Of a stretch of 64,000 bases of DNA, positions 15,557 to 23,752 are shown piece after piece. The DNA comes from Saccharothrix sp. (GTDB taxonomy: Bacteria > Actinomycetota > Actinomycetes > Mycobacteriales > Pseudonocardiaceae). The position numbers and the translations under genes are program-made. The DNA is taken from contig NZ_JAPSLK010000033.1 of NCBI RefSeq assembly GCF_031180885.1, positions 1 to 64,000 on the forward strand, read 5' to 3'. The stretch's first letter is position 1. Every line of letters begins with the position of its first letter. The notes below the pieces were generated by a model. That model saw only the letters and a program-made list of their open reading frames with translations, did not search any database and was not told where the DNA came from.

Positions 15557-16948
15557 TCAACCGATCAGGGACTCGCGCAGGAGGGCCACGGCGGCGGGGA
15601 TCTCGGTGTCGCCGATGTTGCCGTACCCGAGGAGGAGGGCGCGGTCCGGTGCCGGCTTCACGCGGTAGTCGTCCAGGTCCGCCAGGCGCAGGCCGGCCGA
15701 CGCCGCGGCGCGGACCGTGGCACGCGTGTCGACGTCCTGCGGCAGGTGCAGCAGGACGTGCAGGCCGGCGGCGGTGCCGGACGTCCGGCCCCGCGGCAGT
15801 TCGGTGGCCAGGGTGGTGAGCAGCAGGTCGCGGCGGGTGCGGAAGCGGCGTCTGGAGGCGCGCAGGTGCGCGTCGTACCAGCCGCGGCCGATGAACGTCG
15901 CCAGCGCCAGTTGGTCCAGCACGGGCGGGGCCGCCGTCACCGGGTTGGCGGCCCGCAGCGCCGGGACGGTGGCCGGCGGCGCGACGAGCCAGCCCAGGCC
16001 GAGCGCCGGGGAGAGGGTCTTGCTGACCGTGCCGAGGAGGAAGACCCGGCCGGGGTCCATGCCCTGCACCGCCGCGACCGGGCGGTGGTCGTAGCGGAAC
16101 TCGGCGTCGTAGTCGTCCTCGACGACGAAGCCGTCGACCTCCCGGGCCCAGCGCACCAGGCCCGCCCGGCGCGCCGGGGACAGCACCGTGCCGGTCGGGA
16201 ACTGGTGCGCCGCGCCGACGACGACCGCCCGCGCCGGGGTGCGGGCCAGGTCGTCCACGCGGAGGCCCTCGTCGTCGACCGGCACGAAGTGGACGCGCGG
16301 GCCCGCGGTCGTCACCGCGTCACGCAGCCGTGGCCACCCGGGGTCTTCCACGGCGACGTCCGTGATCCCCAGGGCGTGCAGGGCGCGGCACGTGCGGACC
16401 AGGCCGTCGGTGACGCCGGCGCAGACGAACACCGAGCTGTCGTCGGTGTCCGCGCCGCGCGAGCGCCGGAGGTAGTGCGCGAGGGTCGTCCGCAGCACCT
16501 CGTGCCCGGCCGGGTCGGGGAGGTCGAGGTCGTAGTGGACGGCGGAGCCGATGACCGACCGGACGGCGTCCGCCCAGCGCCGGCGCGGGAACGCGCGCAG
16601 GTCCGGGAGGCCGGGCGCGAGGTCGTACCGGGTGCGGGGCCGGGCCGGGGTGCGCCGCGCGCGCGGCCGGGGCGGTGTCTCGGGCGACCACGAGACCCGC
16701 GTGGCCGAACCGACCCGCCCGGCGAGGTAGCCCTCCGCGACGAGTTGCGCGTACGCCTCGGTCACGACCCAGCGCGAGCAGCCGAGTTCCTCGGCCAGCG
16801 CCCGGCTCGGCGGCACGGCGTCGCCTTCCGCCAGCTTGCCGTCCCGGATCGCGGTGCGCAGCGCGCGTGCCAGCCGGTCGTGCAGGCGTCCCCGCCCGCC
16901 GAGGTCGATCAGCGTCGCCCACGCGAAATTGGTCCGGGAAACCGTCAC
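15557..16948 (-). CDS. MocR-family regulator (GntR helix-turn-helix fused to PLP aminotransferase-like domain)
   Basis: A 463-residue fusion. The N-terminal winged helix (about 15-80) contains LHDRLARALRTAIRDGKL, VPPSRALAEELGCSRWVV and YLAGRVGSATRV. A fold-type-I aminotransferase-like domain follows with VEDPGWPRLRDA, HQFPTGTVLSPARR, EDDYDAEFRYDHRPV and the PLP-binding Lys in GTVSKTLSPALGLGW. Members sense PLP or an amino compound and switch a neighbouring gene. The GTG at 16948 was chosen at the start of the domain; the frame continues upstream into the divergent gene. The obvious partner is the divergent aldo/keto reductase. Confidence 0.88.
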   Translation of the reverse strand: MTVSRTNFAWATLIDLGGRGRLHDRLARALRTAIRDGKLAEGDAVPPSRALAEELGCSRWVVTEAYAQLVAEGYLAGRVGSATRVSWSPETPPRPRARRTPARPRTRYDLAPGLPDLRAFPRRRWADAVRSVIGSAVHYDLDLPDPAGHEVLRTTLAHYLRRSRGADTDDSSVFVCAGVTDGLVRTCRALHALGITDVAVEDPGWPRLRDAVTTAGPRVHFVPVDDEGLRVDDLARTPARAVVVGAAHQFPTGTVLSPARRAGLVRWAREVDGFVVEDDYDAEFRYDHRPVAAVQGMDPGRVFLLGTVSKTLSPALGLGWLVAPPATVPALRAANPVTAAPPVLDQLALATFIGRGWYDAHLRASRRRFRTRRDLLLTTLATELPRGRTSGTAAGLHVLLHLPQDVDTRATVRAAASAGLRLADLDDYRVKPAPDRALLLGYGNIGDTEIPAAVALLRESLIG

Positions 16949-16994
16949 GGGATTGGACAGTACCGCCGGGCCGAACGGTTCTAGCGTGACCGGC
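16949..16994. promoter_or_regulatory. Short divergent promoter region, MocR / aldo-keto reductase
   Basis: Only about 46 bp separate the two starts. It contains TTGGACAGTACC and, 16 bp on, GGTTCTAGC, a loose dyad typical of MocR targets. Neither gene has a clear ribosome site, so one or both may be leaderless. Confidence 0.4.
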
Positions 16995-17936
16995 ATGATG
17001 GAGAAGTTGGCCCTGGGCGCGATGCTGTTCGGCACGGTCACCGACGAGCGGCGCTCGTTCGAGCTGCTGGACCGTTTCGTGGACGCGGGGGGCGTGTGGA
17101 TCGACACCGCGAACTGCTACTCGTTCTGGGAGCACCCGAGCGGGTTCGGCGGGCAGAGCGAGGAGTTGCTCGGCCGCTGGCTGGCCCGCCGACCGGGTGC
17201 GCGGGACCGGGTGCGGATCAGCACCAAGGTGGGCTGCGAGCCGACCGAGGCCGGGCGGTTCCCGGAGACGGCCGAGGGGCTGTCGGCCGGTGTGGTGAAG
17301 GACGGGATCGAGGGCAGCCTCCGGCGGCTGGGCACCGACCACGTCGAGCTGTACTGGGCGCACAAGCCCGACCCGGTGACACCGCTGGCCGAGACGGTCG
17401 CCGCGTTCGACGAACTGGTGTCGGCGGGCGTGGTGGGCCGCCTCGGCGGCTCGAACTACCCCGTGTGGCAGGTCGAGCGGGCGCGGCAGATCGCCCGGGC
17501 GAGCGGCCAGGCCGGCTTCACGGCCGTCCAGCAGCACCACACCTACCTCCGGCCGCGCCCCGGCACGCGGCCCACCGTCGTGCACCGGTTCGGCGAGGTC
17601 TCCGACGAGGTGTTCCACTACCTCGAACACCACCCGGACATGGCGTTGTGGGCCTACACCCCGCTGCTGAGCGGTCGCTACACCCGCGCGGACAAACCCC
17701 TGCCCGCCGAGTACGACCACCCCGGGACGACCCGCCGCCTCGCCGTGCTGGACGAGGTCGTCGCCGAGACGGGGGCCGACCGCAACCGGGTCGTCCTGGC
17801 CTGGCTGACCGGCGGCCACCTCGACATCACGCCGATCGTCGGCGTCAGCACGGTCGAACAACTGGAGGACGCGATCGCCGGGGTGTCCCTGGAGTTGACC
17901 GCCGACCAGCGGCAGCGCCTCGACGACGCGGCGTGA
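16995..17936 (+). CDS. Aldo/keto reductase
   Basis: A 313-residue NAD(P)H-dependent (alpha/beta)8 oxidoreductase. The early DTANCY (Asp/Tyr pair of the tetrad) follows a glycine-rich first strand (LALGAMLFGT); STKVG carries the Lys, and LYWAHKPDP the His position. RLGGSNYPVWQVERA and ITPIVGVSTVEQLEDA are family blocks near the cofactor site. The divergent MocR gene suggests it belongs to vitamin B6 or amino-compound metabolism, perhaps pyridoxal reductase, but this is inference from context. ATG 16995 is preferred; GTG 16986 is in frame. Confidence 0.88.
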   Translation: MMEKLALGAMLFGTVTDERRSFELLDRFVDAGGVWIDTANCYSFWEHPSGFGGQSEELLGRWLARRPGARDRVRISTKVGCEPTEAGRFPETAEGLSAGVVKDGIEGSLRRLGTDHVELYWAHKPDPVTPLAETVAAFDELVSAGVVGRLGGSNYPVWQVERARQIARASGQAGFTAVQQHHTYLRPRPGTRPTVVHRFGEVSDEVFHYLEHHPDMALWAYTPLLSGRYTRADKPLPAEYDHPGTTRRLAVLDEVVAETGADRNRVVLAWLTGGHLDITPIVGVSTVEQLEDAIAGVSLELTADQRQRLDDAA

Positions 17937-17944
17937 GAGCCGAC

Positions 17945-17988
17945 GGCCCGGCGCTGGGCGCGTTGCGGTTCTCGCTCCGCGCCGGGCC
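17945..17988. terminator. Hairpin between convergent genes
   Basis: GGCCCGGCGC (17945-17954) pairs perfectly with GCGCCGGGCC (17979-17988). It lies between the ends of the aldo/keto reductase and MFS genes, so it may serve both. Confidence 0.6.
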
Positions 17989-18025
17989 TTCCGTCAGGGC
18001 GGTGGTCAGGCGCCGCGGCCCCCTT

Positions 18026-19204
18026 TCACCGTTCCGAGCCGTGATCCTGTCGGCGGCGCAGGACGGGCACGAGCGCGAGGGCCGGGACCAGTGCCAGCGG
18101 CACCACCAGCAGCGCCGGGAGCACGCCGACGTGGGCGCCGAGGAGGCCGACGACCGGAGGTCCGGCCAGGAACGCGGTGTACCCGATCACGGCGACCACG
18201 CCGACCCGGGCGGCGGTGCGGGTGTCCCCGTCCGCGGCGGCGCTCATCCCGACCGGGAAGCCGAGCGACGTGCCCAGGCCCCACAGCGCCACGCCCGCGA
18301 CCGCGGCCACCGGTGACCCGCTCAGCACGGCCAGCGCCACGCCGCCGGCGGCCAGCAGCATCGTCGTCGCCACCACCGGCACCCGGCCCCACCGGTCCAG
18401 CGCGCCCGGGCCGACGACGCGGCCGAACGTCATGGCCGCGACGAACACGCCGAACACCACCGCGCCCGCGGCCGGGCCGAACCCGTAGCCGTCGACGAAC
18501 GCCACCGCGACCCAGTCGTTCGCCGTCCCCTCGGTGAACGCCAGCACCAGCACGAGCAGCCCGATGAGCAGGGTCCGGGGTTCGCGCCACGCCTTCAGGA
18601 CACCGCTGCCGCCGCGCTCGGCGCCACCGCCGGAGGTGAACGACCGCACGGCGACCAGCGTGCCGCCCGCGACGACGGCCGCCACGGCCACCAGGTGGGC
18701 GGTCACCGGCAACACCGCGGCGGCCACCGCGGCCAGTCCGGCGGCGACGACCGTGCCGAGGCTCCACACGGCGTGGAAGCGGGGCATGACGGTCCGGCCG
18801 AGCAGCCGCTCCACGGCCGCGGCCTCGACGTTCATCGCCACGTTGCACGTGCCCGAGCCGTAGCCGAGGACGAAGATCCCGACGGCCGTCGCGGGCGTGG
18901 ACGGGAAGGTCCCGGTGGCGAAGCCCGCCACCGCGAGACCGGTCGCGACGCCGAGCACGGACACCTGTGCCGCGCGCCGCGGCCCCAGCCGGTGGGTCAC
19001 CTCGCCCGCGGTGAGCATGGCCAGGAACGCGCCCGCCGACATCGACAGCAGGAGCAACCCGAGGGCGCCGGCGTCGAGGCCGAGGGCGTCGCGGGCAGCG
19101 GGCACGCGGGCGAACCACGACGCCACCGCCACGCCGTTGAGGCCGAAGGTGACGGACACCCCGACGACGGCGCGGACGTGGTGACGGGCAACGGTGACGG
19201 TCAA
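18026..19204 (-). CDS. MFS transporter
   Basis: A 392-residue, twelve-span exporter-type protein of the major facilitator superfamily. The N-half has GEVTHRLGPRRAAQ in the loop between spans 2 and 3 and LGYGSGTCNVAMNVEA in span 4; a second half repeats the fold after a polar linker (SGGGAERGGSG). The GTCNVAMN block occurs in the FucP/YbjJ-like branch. The start is an unusual TTG at 19204: AAGGAG sits seven bases before it, while the ATG-like starts further up would read through the operator. Divergent from a LacI regulator with a palindrome between. Confidence 0.86.
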   Translation of the reverse strand: MTVTVARHHVRAVVGVSVTFGLNGVAVASWFARVPAARDALGLDAGALGLLLLSMSAGAFLAMLTAGEVTHRLGPRRAAQVSVLGVATGLAVAGFATGTFPSTPATAVGIFVLGYGSGTCNVAMNVEAAAVERLLGRTVMPRFHAVWSLGTVVAAGLAAVAAAVLPVTAHLVAVAAVVAGGTLVAVRSFTSGGGAERGGSGVLKAWREPRTLLIGLLVLVLAFTEGTANDWVAVAFVDGYGFGPAAGAVVFGVFVAAMTFGRVVGPGALDRWGRVPVVATTMLLAAGGVALAVLSGSPVAAVAGVALWGLGTSLGFPVGMSAAADGDTRTAARVGVVAVIGYTAFLAGPPVVGLLGAHVGVLPALLVVPLALVPALALVPVLRRRQDHGSER

Positions 19205-19239
19205 CGCGGTGCTCCTTCCCAGTTGCCCAGACGGGATAC

Positions 19240-19255
19240 GTGGAAGCGCTTCCAC
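19240..19255. promoter_or_regulatory. Perfect palindromic LacI-type operator
   Basis: GTGGAAGCGCTTCCAC is a 16-bp perfect palindrome with the central CG typical of LacI-family sites. It is centred 43 bp from the MFS start and 33 bp from the LacI start, so it can control both. Confidence 0.8.
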
Positions 19256-19279
19256 CGCAAGTGCCGGCAGACTGGCCGC

Positions 19280-20251
19280 GTGATCCGCACCCCCACGCTG
19301 GCGGATGTGGCGCGACACGCCGGCGTCTCACCCGCGACCGCTTCACGCGTGGTCAGCGGGCGCGGACCGGCGTCACCCGAGGCACGCCGCCGAGTCGCCG
19401 CCGCGGTCGCCGACCTGGGGTACGTGCCCGACGCCGCCGCACGCGCCCTCGCCACGCACGGCGGCACACGGGTCGCCGTCGCCGTGATCGGCGGCACGCC
19501 CGCCGTGCTGACCGACCCCTACGTCGGCCGCGTGGTCGCCGCGACGGCCGAGGTCGCCGCCGCACGCGAGGTGGGCGTGGCGCTGCACTGGCTCCCGCTG
19601 CACGACCCGGCCGCGTTGGCCCGCCTCGCGCACGGGCGCGGGATCGGCGGCGTGGTGCTGGTCAACCCGACGAAGCCCGCGCTGGAGCTGCTGCCGAGGT
19701 CCGCGCGGGTCGCGGCCATCGGCGTCGGGTCCCGGCAGGTGCCCGCGTTCGACGTGGACAACCGCGGCGGCGCCTCCCAGGTGCTCCGGCACCTGGTGGG
19801 CAGCGGCAGGCGGCACGTCGCGATGGTCGCCGGCCCGTCGTGGCTGCCGTGCACCGAACGGGCGGTGGACGCCTACCGGCGCGTGGCGCGGGAGAACGGC
19901 GGCGAGGTGCGCCTGGTCCACGGCGACTTCACGACGGCCCGGGGTGCCGCCGCGGCGGTCGAGATCATGGCCCGGTGGCCGGACACGGACGCGGTGTTCG
20001 CGCTGGGCGACCTGGTCGCCCTCGGCGTCCTCGACGGGCTGCGGGGGCTGGGTGTGGACGTGCCGGGTGACGTGGCGGTCGCCGGGTTCGACGACATCGC
20101 CTTCGCGCCGTTGAGCCGCCCCGCCCTGACCACGACCACGAACCCGGTGGAGCAGGTCGCCGCGCACGCCGCCGCGGCCGTGCTCGACCGGCGTCCGACC
20201 AGCCCGTTGACCCTGTTCCGCTCCACGCTGGTGGTGAGGGAGAGCGCGTGA
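19280..20251 (+). CDS. LacI-family transcriptional regulator
   Basis: A 323-residue regulator. The helix-turn-helix (LADVARHAGVSPATASRVV) spans residues 6-24, followed by LGYVPDAAARALAT (hinge region) and a sensor domain with VAVIGG, GIGGVVLVNP, HVAMVAGP and VAVAGFDDIAFAPLSRP. GTG 19280 lies close to the operator with no clear ribosome site and may be leaderless. It is divergent from the MFS gene and likely represses it until a small effector, perhaps a sugar or exported compound, binds. Confidence 0.9.
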   Translation: MIRTPTLADVARHAGVSPATASRVVSGRGPASPEARRRVAAAVADLGYVPDAAARALATHGGTRVAVAVIGGTPAVLTDPYVGRVVAATAEVAAAREVGVALHWLPLHDPAALARLAHGRGIGGVVLVNPTKPALELLPRSARVAAIGVGSRQVPAFDVDNRGGASQVLRHLVGSGRRHVAMVAGPSWLPCTERAVDAYRRVARENGGEVRLVHGDFTTARGAAAAVEIMARWPDTDAVFALGDLVALGVLDGLRGLGVDVPGDVAVAGFDDIAFAPLSRPALTTTTNPVEQVAAHAAAAVLDRRPTSPLTLFRSTLVVRESA

Positions 20252-20439
20252 GCGCCCAGTGCGAGTTGCTGCCGTAGAGCAGCACCACAGGTGTTCTTCG
20301 AACCAACAGGAGCTGGAAGCGGCCACCGGTGGCCGTCTTCGATCCTCCGGTGCGCGAGCGGGCGGTCCACAGTGGACGTGTTTACCGCGCGGCGGGGTGG
20401 GAACCCGGGACGATCACGTGGCGAGGGGAAGGGGCCGGA

Positions 20440-21354
20440 GTGTCGGGACTTCGACGATCCGCACTGGTCGGCGTGCTGCTGGTGGTGCTCGGAGCGTGCG
20501 GCGGCGAGCCTGACTCGACGCCCCCGACCCCAAACTCGGCGTCCACCACCGGCGACGCCGCGCCGGCCGAACGCGTGTACGTCTCGTTGGGCGACTCGTA
20601 CGCGACCGGCTACCGGCCGGCGGACGCGGGGACACCCGCGGGCGCCGACCCGGCCGGTTTCGCCTACCTCGTCGCCGAGCGGTCGCAGCTGCGGTTGATC
20701 AACCTCGCGTGCAGCGGGGCCACGTCCGCGCAGATGCGGGCCGAGCCCGGCTGCGCGCCCGGCAACCGCGGCCCCGACGCGCCGGACCCGGCGGGACGCA
20801 CCCAGCTCGACGCGGCCGTGCAGGCGTTGCGCGACCACCGGGGTCGGGTGGGCCTGGTGACGGTGGTGATCGGCGGCAACGACCTGGCGCCCTGCGCGCG
20901 GGCGCAGGACGCGTTGGCGTGCGCCTCCCAGGCGGTCGCCGCCGTGCGGGCCAACCTGGCCGCCGCGCTGCCCGCCCTGCGCGAGGCCGCCGGCGACGCC
21001 CCGATCGCGGGCCTGACCTACCCGGACGTGTTCCTCGGCGCGTGGGTCTCTCCCGCGTTCCCGAACGGCCAGGACCTCGCCCGCCTGTCGGTGCCGCTGT
21101 TCCGGGACTTCTTCAACACCGCCCTCAAGGCCGAGTACGAGAAGGTCGGGGCGAAGTTCGTCGACGTCACCGCCACGACCGGCGGCTACGGACCGTTGAC
21201 GGAGATGACGCAGGACCCGGCCTACGGCCGGATCCCGACGCCGGTGGCGAAGGTGTGCGCCCTGACCTACTTCTGCGAGCACACCGACGTGCACCCGACG
21301 CCCGCCGGTCACGAGGCGATCGCGTCCGCCGTCCTGTCCGCCACCGGCCGCTAG
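20440..21354 (+). CDS. Secreted SGNH/GDSL-type esterase lipoprotein
   Basis: A 304-residue lipoprotein. The lipobox LGAC comes after a hydrophobic signal (ALVGVLLVVLGAC), then a Ser/Thr/Pro linker. SGNH blocks: GDSYATG (nucleophile Ser, block I), LACSGAT (Gly block), VIGGNDLAPC (Asn, block III) and HTDVHPTPAGH (Asp/His, block V). Six or more Cys outside the lipobox suggest disulfides, as in Streptomyces secreted lipases of this type. It probably hydrolyses lipid or polysaccharide esters at the cell surface. GTG 20440 has AAGGGG upstream and starts just before the signal. Confidence 0.88.
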   Translation: MSGLRRSALVGVLLVVLGACGGEPDSTPPTPNSASTTGDAAPAERVYVSLGDSYATGYRPADAGTPAGADPAGFAYLVAERSQLRLINLACSGATSAQMRAEPGCAPGNRGPDAPDPAGRTQLDAAVQALRDHRGRVGLVTVVIGGNDLAPCARAQDALACASQAVAAVRANLAAALPALREAAGDAPIAGLTYPDVFLGAWVSPAFPNGQDLARLSVPLFRDFFNTALKAEYEKVGAKFVDVTATTGGYGPLTEMTQDPAYGRIPTPVAKVCALTYFCEHTDVHPTPAGHEAIASAVLSATGR

Positions 21355-21360
21355 CCGGTG
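21342..21360 (+). terminator. Short hairpin over the SGNH gene stop codon
   Basis: CACCGGC/GCCGGTG arms (21342-21348, 21354-21360) around CGCTA. Seven perfect base pairs; the stop codon lies in the hairpin. Confidence 0.45.
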
Positions 21361-22286
21361 AAGGCGGTCGGAACCGGCAGCGCCGCCAGAACACGACCCA
21401 GCGGACAAGAGCGCTGGGACCTCACCCGTCCGTCAGACCGACGCCTGCTGCCGCGGTCAACCCTACGACGCCCGCAGCCGACCGACCCAGACCGAGCACC
21501 TCATGCGAGTACAGGAAACCTCGCGCTGGAGGGGAACGCCCCCAGCGCCACTGCGATCGTGATCGAGCCCAGCAGCCACGTCCCGACCGGGAACCTCGGC
21601 CCGTCGCCGATCTCGCGCCACGGGGTCCTTTAGCCGAGCGTCCGCATTCGAAGCGGGCTGGGCTGTCCGGTCCGCGTGGCGTCCGAGTTACGGGTGGGTG
21701 CAAGCGGGGACGACGCACTGGGCACACGCTCGCCGCCGCAGGTCGACCAGGTAGGACCTTCGTCCGGCGAGGGGAACTCCGCTCGGCAGACGGATTTCGA
21801 GCGGTTCCCGGCTTCGGGGGGTGGAAGCCGGGAACCGCGTGAGGACCGCCGGGAGGGGGGATCCCAGCGCGCGAGCAGTGTAGGCCCGCCGCCTCATGGG
21901 TGCACCTCACCACACCGCAAGGAGTTCGAGGCAGTCACGCTCGCGTAGGCGCACCAGGCAAGTCGAGGGTTCACGCTCGGCACACCGACGAAGTGCGGCG
22001 CCGCCGACCGGAGACCGCGGTGTCGTACCTCGGTCGTGTCCAGACCCTCACGCTGCCCACGACCGGGGGGAGCACCGGTCCCCAGGGCACGCAGCCCTCA
22101 TGACCCACCGCTAGCCGGCAGGAAGAGACCCGGATCGTGGTGGCGGCTACCGGTTCGAAAACAGTGGCGCTGTCCTCGGTGGAGCGCGTCCGGCTTCCCG
22201 ACCGCTCTTTTGCTCAGCCCTGGCGTGTTCGTAGGTGTCCCCCGGTACCACCCACGGGAGTGGTTCCCACGAACTGCGGGTACCTC
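21361..22286. other. Gene-free stretch
   Basis: About 930 bp without a convincing gene. Several open frames exist on both strands but all are Arg/Pro/Ser-rich and lack family features or ribosome sites. The last 100 bp presumably hold the promoter of the downstream two-gene unit; a CCACCCACGGGAGTGG half-dyad is seen near 22250. Confidence 0.5.
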
Positions 22287-22565
22287 GTGACCGTGGACGA
22301 CTTTCTGAGCATCTACCTCCGGGACCAACGCGCGATGGGCGTGTTGTGGCGGGAGTTGGCGCGCCGCGCGCAGCGCGACAACCGCGGCACGACCCTGCGC
22401 GACCACGCCGGGCTCAAGGCACGCCTGCCCGACGTCGACTTCGACCACCTGATCGACCGAGCCGCGCGGCAACGTGCCGATCTCGAACCTTTCCGGACGC
22501 GCGCCGGAACCGGCGCGTTCACCACGGCGACCGCGAAAGTGACGACGCCGAAGGCGGGACGGTGA
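22287..22565 (+). CDS. Small hypothetical protein coupled to DUF2243 gene
   Basis: A 92-residue soluble, charged helical protein (VDDFLSIYLRDQRAMGVLW, RDHAGLKARLPDVDFDHLI). Its stop overlaps the start of the DUF2243 gene by 4 bp (GTGA), so the two are coupled. Small partners of this kind often precede DUF2243 genes in actinobacteria, as far as I recall. GTG 22287 was taken because the protein begins at once after it; the frame is open upstream without a ribosome site. Function unknown. Confidence 0.65.
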   Translation: MTVDDFLSIYLRDQRAMGVLWRELARRAQRDNRGTTLRDHAGLKARLPDVDFDHLIDRAARQRADLEPFRTRAGTGAFTTATAKVTTPKAGR

Positions 22566-23023
22566 ACAGGGCGGCGCTGCTGCTGGGGCTGGGTATCGGC
22601 GGGTTCGTCGACGGCATCGTCGCGCACCAGATCCTGGGCTGGCACCACATGCTGTCCGGCTGGTACCCACCGACCACGGCGGAGCACCTGCACCGGAACA
22701 TGGTCGGGGACGGCCTCTTCCACCTGCTGTGCCTGCTCTTCATCGTGGTCGGCGTGTGGCTGCTCAACCGGTCCGGCACGCTCCCCGCGCGTGTGCTGTG
22801 GGGTGGCGTACTGGCCGGCTGGGGTGCGTTCAACCTGGTCGAAGGCGTGGTCGACCACCACCTGCTCGGTGTGCACCACGTCCGCCCCGGCCCGCACGAG
22901 CTCGTCTACGACCTCGGATTCCTCGGTTTGGGCGCGGTGCTGCTGGTCGTCGGCGTGGTGCTCGCGCGGTCCGCTCGACGGCCGGCGGGACGGTGGGTTC
23001 GCACGGACCGGACGCGGACGTGA
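22562..23023 (+). CDS. DUF2243 family membrane protein
   Basis: A 153-residue protein with four predicted membrane segments. The opening LLLGLGIGGFVDGIVAHQIL, then GWHHMLSGWYP, then FNLVEGVVDHHLLGVHHVR are the conserved His-rich blocks of DUF2243, suggesting metal or haem contact at the membrane. No biochemical role is established for the family as far as I know. The start overlaps the upstream stop (GTGA). The C-terminus is Arg-rich and lies against the transposase remnant. Confidence 0.85.
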   Translation: MNRAALLLGLGIGGFVDGIVAHQILGWHHMLSGWYPPTTAEHLHRNMVGDGLFHLLCLLFIVVGVWLLNRSGTLPARVLWGGVLAGWGAFNLVEGVVDHHLLGVHHVRPGPHELVYDLGFLGLGAVLLVVGVVLARSARRPAGRWVRTDRTRT

Positions 23024-23024
23024 A

Positions 23025-23340
23025 GAGCGCACGTCAACTCCACGGTCTCGGGCACCGCCGCCTCCCGACACCGCTCCCGGTCGGCAGTCCAGGACTCGGG
23101 CAGGTACGGCTCACGGTCCACCAGCGTCCGGCCTTTCCTGTGGCGTAGGCGAGGAACACGCCCCAGTCGGCAGTCCTCGATCCGGCCCGCGGTGCCGGAG
23201 TACTGGCGTCGCACACCGGCGGACTTGGCGCCCTTCTTCAGGAATCCGGTCTCGTCCACCACCAGCACGCCCTCACCGTCGTGACGTGGCTCGGACACAG
23301 CAAGGTCGCGGAGTGGACGACGCCCGAAGCGCGTCACCTC
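23025..23340 (-). pseudogene. IS701-like transposase remnant
   Basis: An internal slice of a DDE transposase: VLVVDETGFLKKGAKSAGV, RQYSGTAGRIEDCRLG, then after a frameshift VFLAYATGK, and back in the first frame RTLVDREPYLPESWTADRER. Two compensating frameshifts (near 23120-23150) and the missing N- and C-terminal thirds make it non-functional. The VDE contains one of the catalytic acids. No terminal inverted repeats were found. A 35-bp piece of it recurs at 12973-13007. Confidence 0.8.
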
Positions 23341-23643
23341 GTCGCGGCCCGCCTTCGTCGGCACGCCGCCGAGCATGACTCGCCCGTCGTGCCCGGCGTG
23401 TTCGGCATCGGCGACTCGGCGCGTTGGACGCCCTCGTCAGCACCGAGGTGTGGTTGCGTGGCGGGGAGAAACGGTCGGCCGGTGCGCTGCGGGGACCCCG
23501 AGAGGGAGCTAAAGTTTCGGCAACCAAGCGCAATAGTTCGGCTTTCCGGTCGCCGACGCGACGGCTCTTCGCAGGAACAATTGACGTTTCCCTTAGCCCC
23601 GGTTCATACCTGTGAACTGCGAAGACGGGGGCGGGCACGGATG
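23341..23643. other. Gene-free stretch upstream of the GH3 gene
   Basis: No gene seen. It contains CTAAAGTTTCG at 23509-23519 (complement CGAAACTTTAG), one of three related boxes around the hemicellulose locus, and a possible TTGACG at 23581 with TCATAC 17 bp on. Confidence 0.45.
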
Positions 23644-23717
23644 TTGACGTCTTCCTGAGATCCTCACTACGGTCTCCCCACCGGATCGACCTGTCGGAAA
23701 GCGCCTCGATAGTTTCG
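23644..23717 (+). promoter_or_regulatory. Predicted promoter and operator of the hemicellulose operon
   Basis: TTGACG (23644-23649) and TACGGT (23668-23673) are 18 bp apart. The box CGATAGTTTCG at 23707-23717 reads CGAAACTATCG on the other strand, one mismatch from the CGAAAnTTTCG inverted repeat found in streptomycete xylanase promoters. It would sit in the transcribed leader. Confidence 0.45.
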
Positions 23718-23752
23718 GTCTTCACGAGGACGTGAGCGGGGGTACCTGGTCG

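Noticed and set aside
23285..23420. Plus-strand frame reading WLGHSKVAEWTTPEARHL
   Set aside because: It resembled protein at first sight but has no family features and overlaps the transposase remnant on the other strand.
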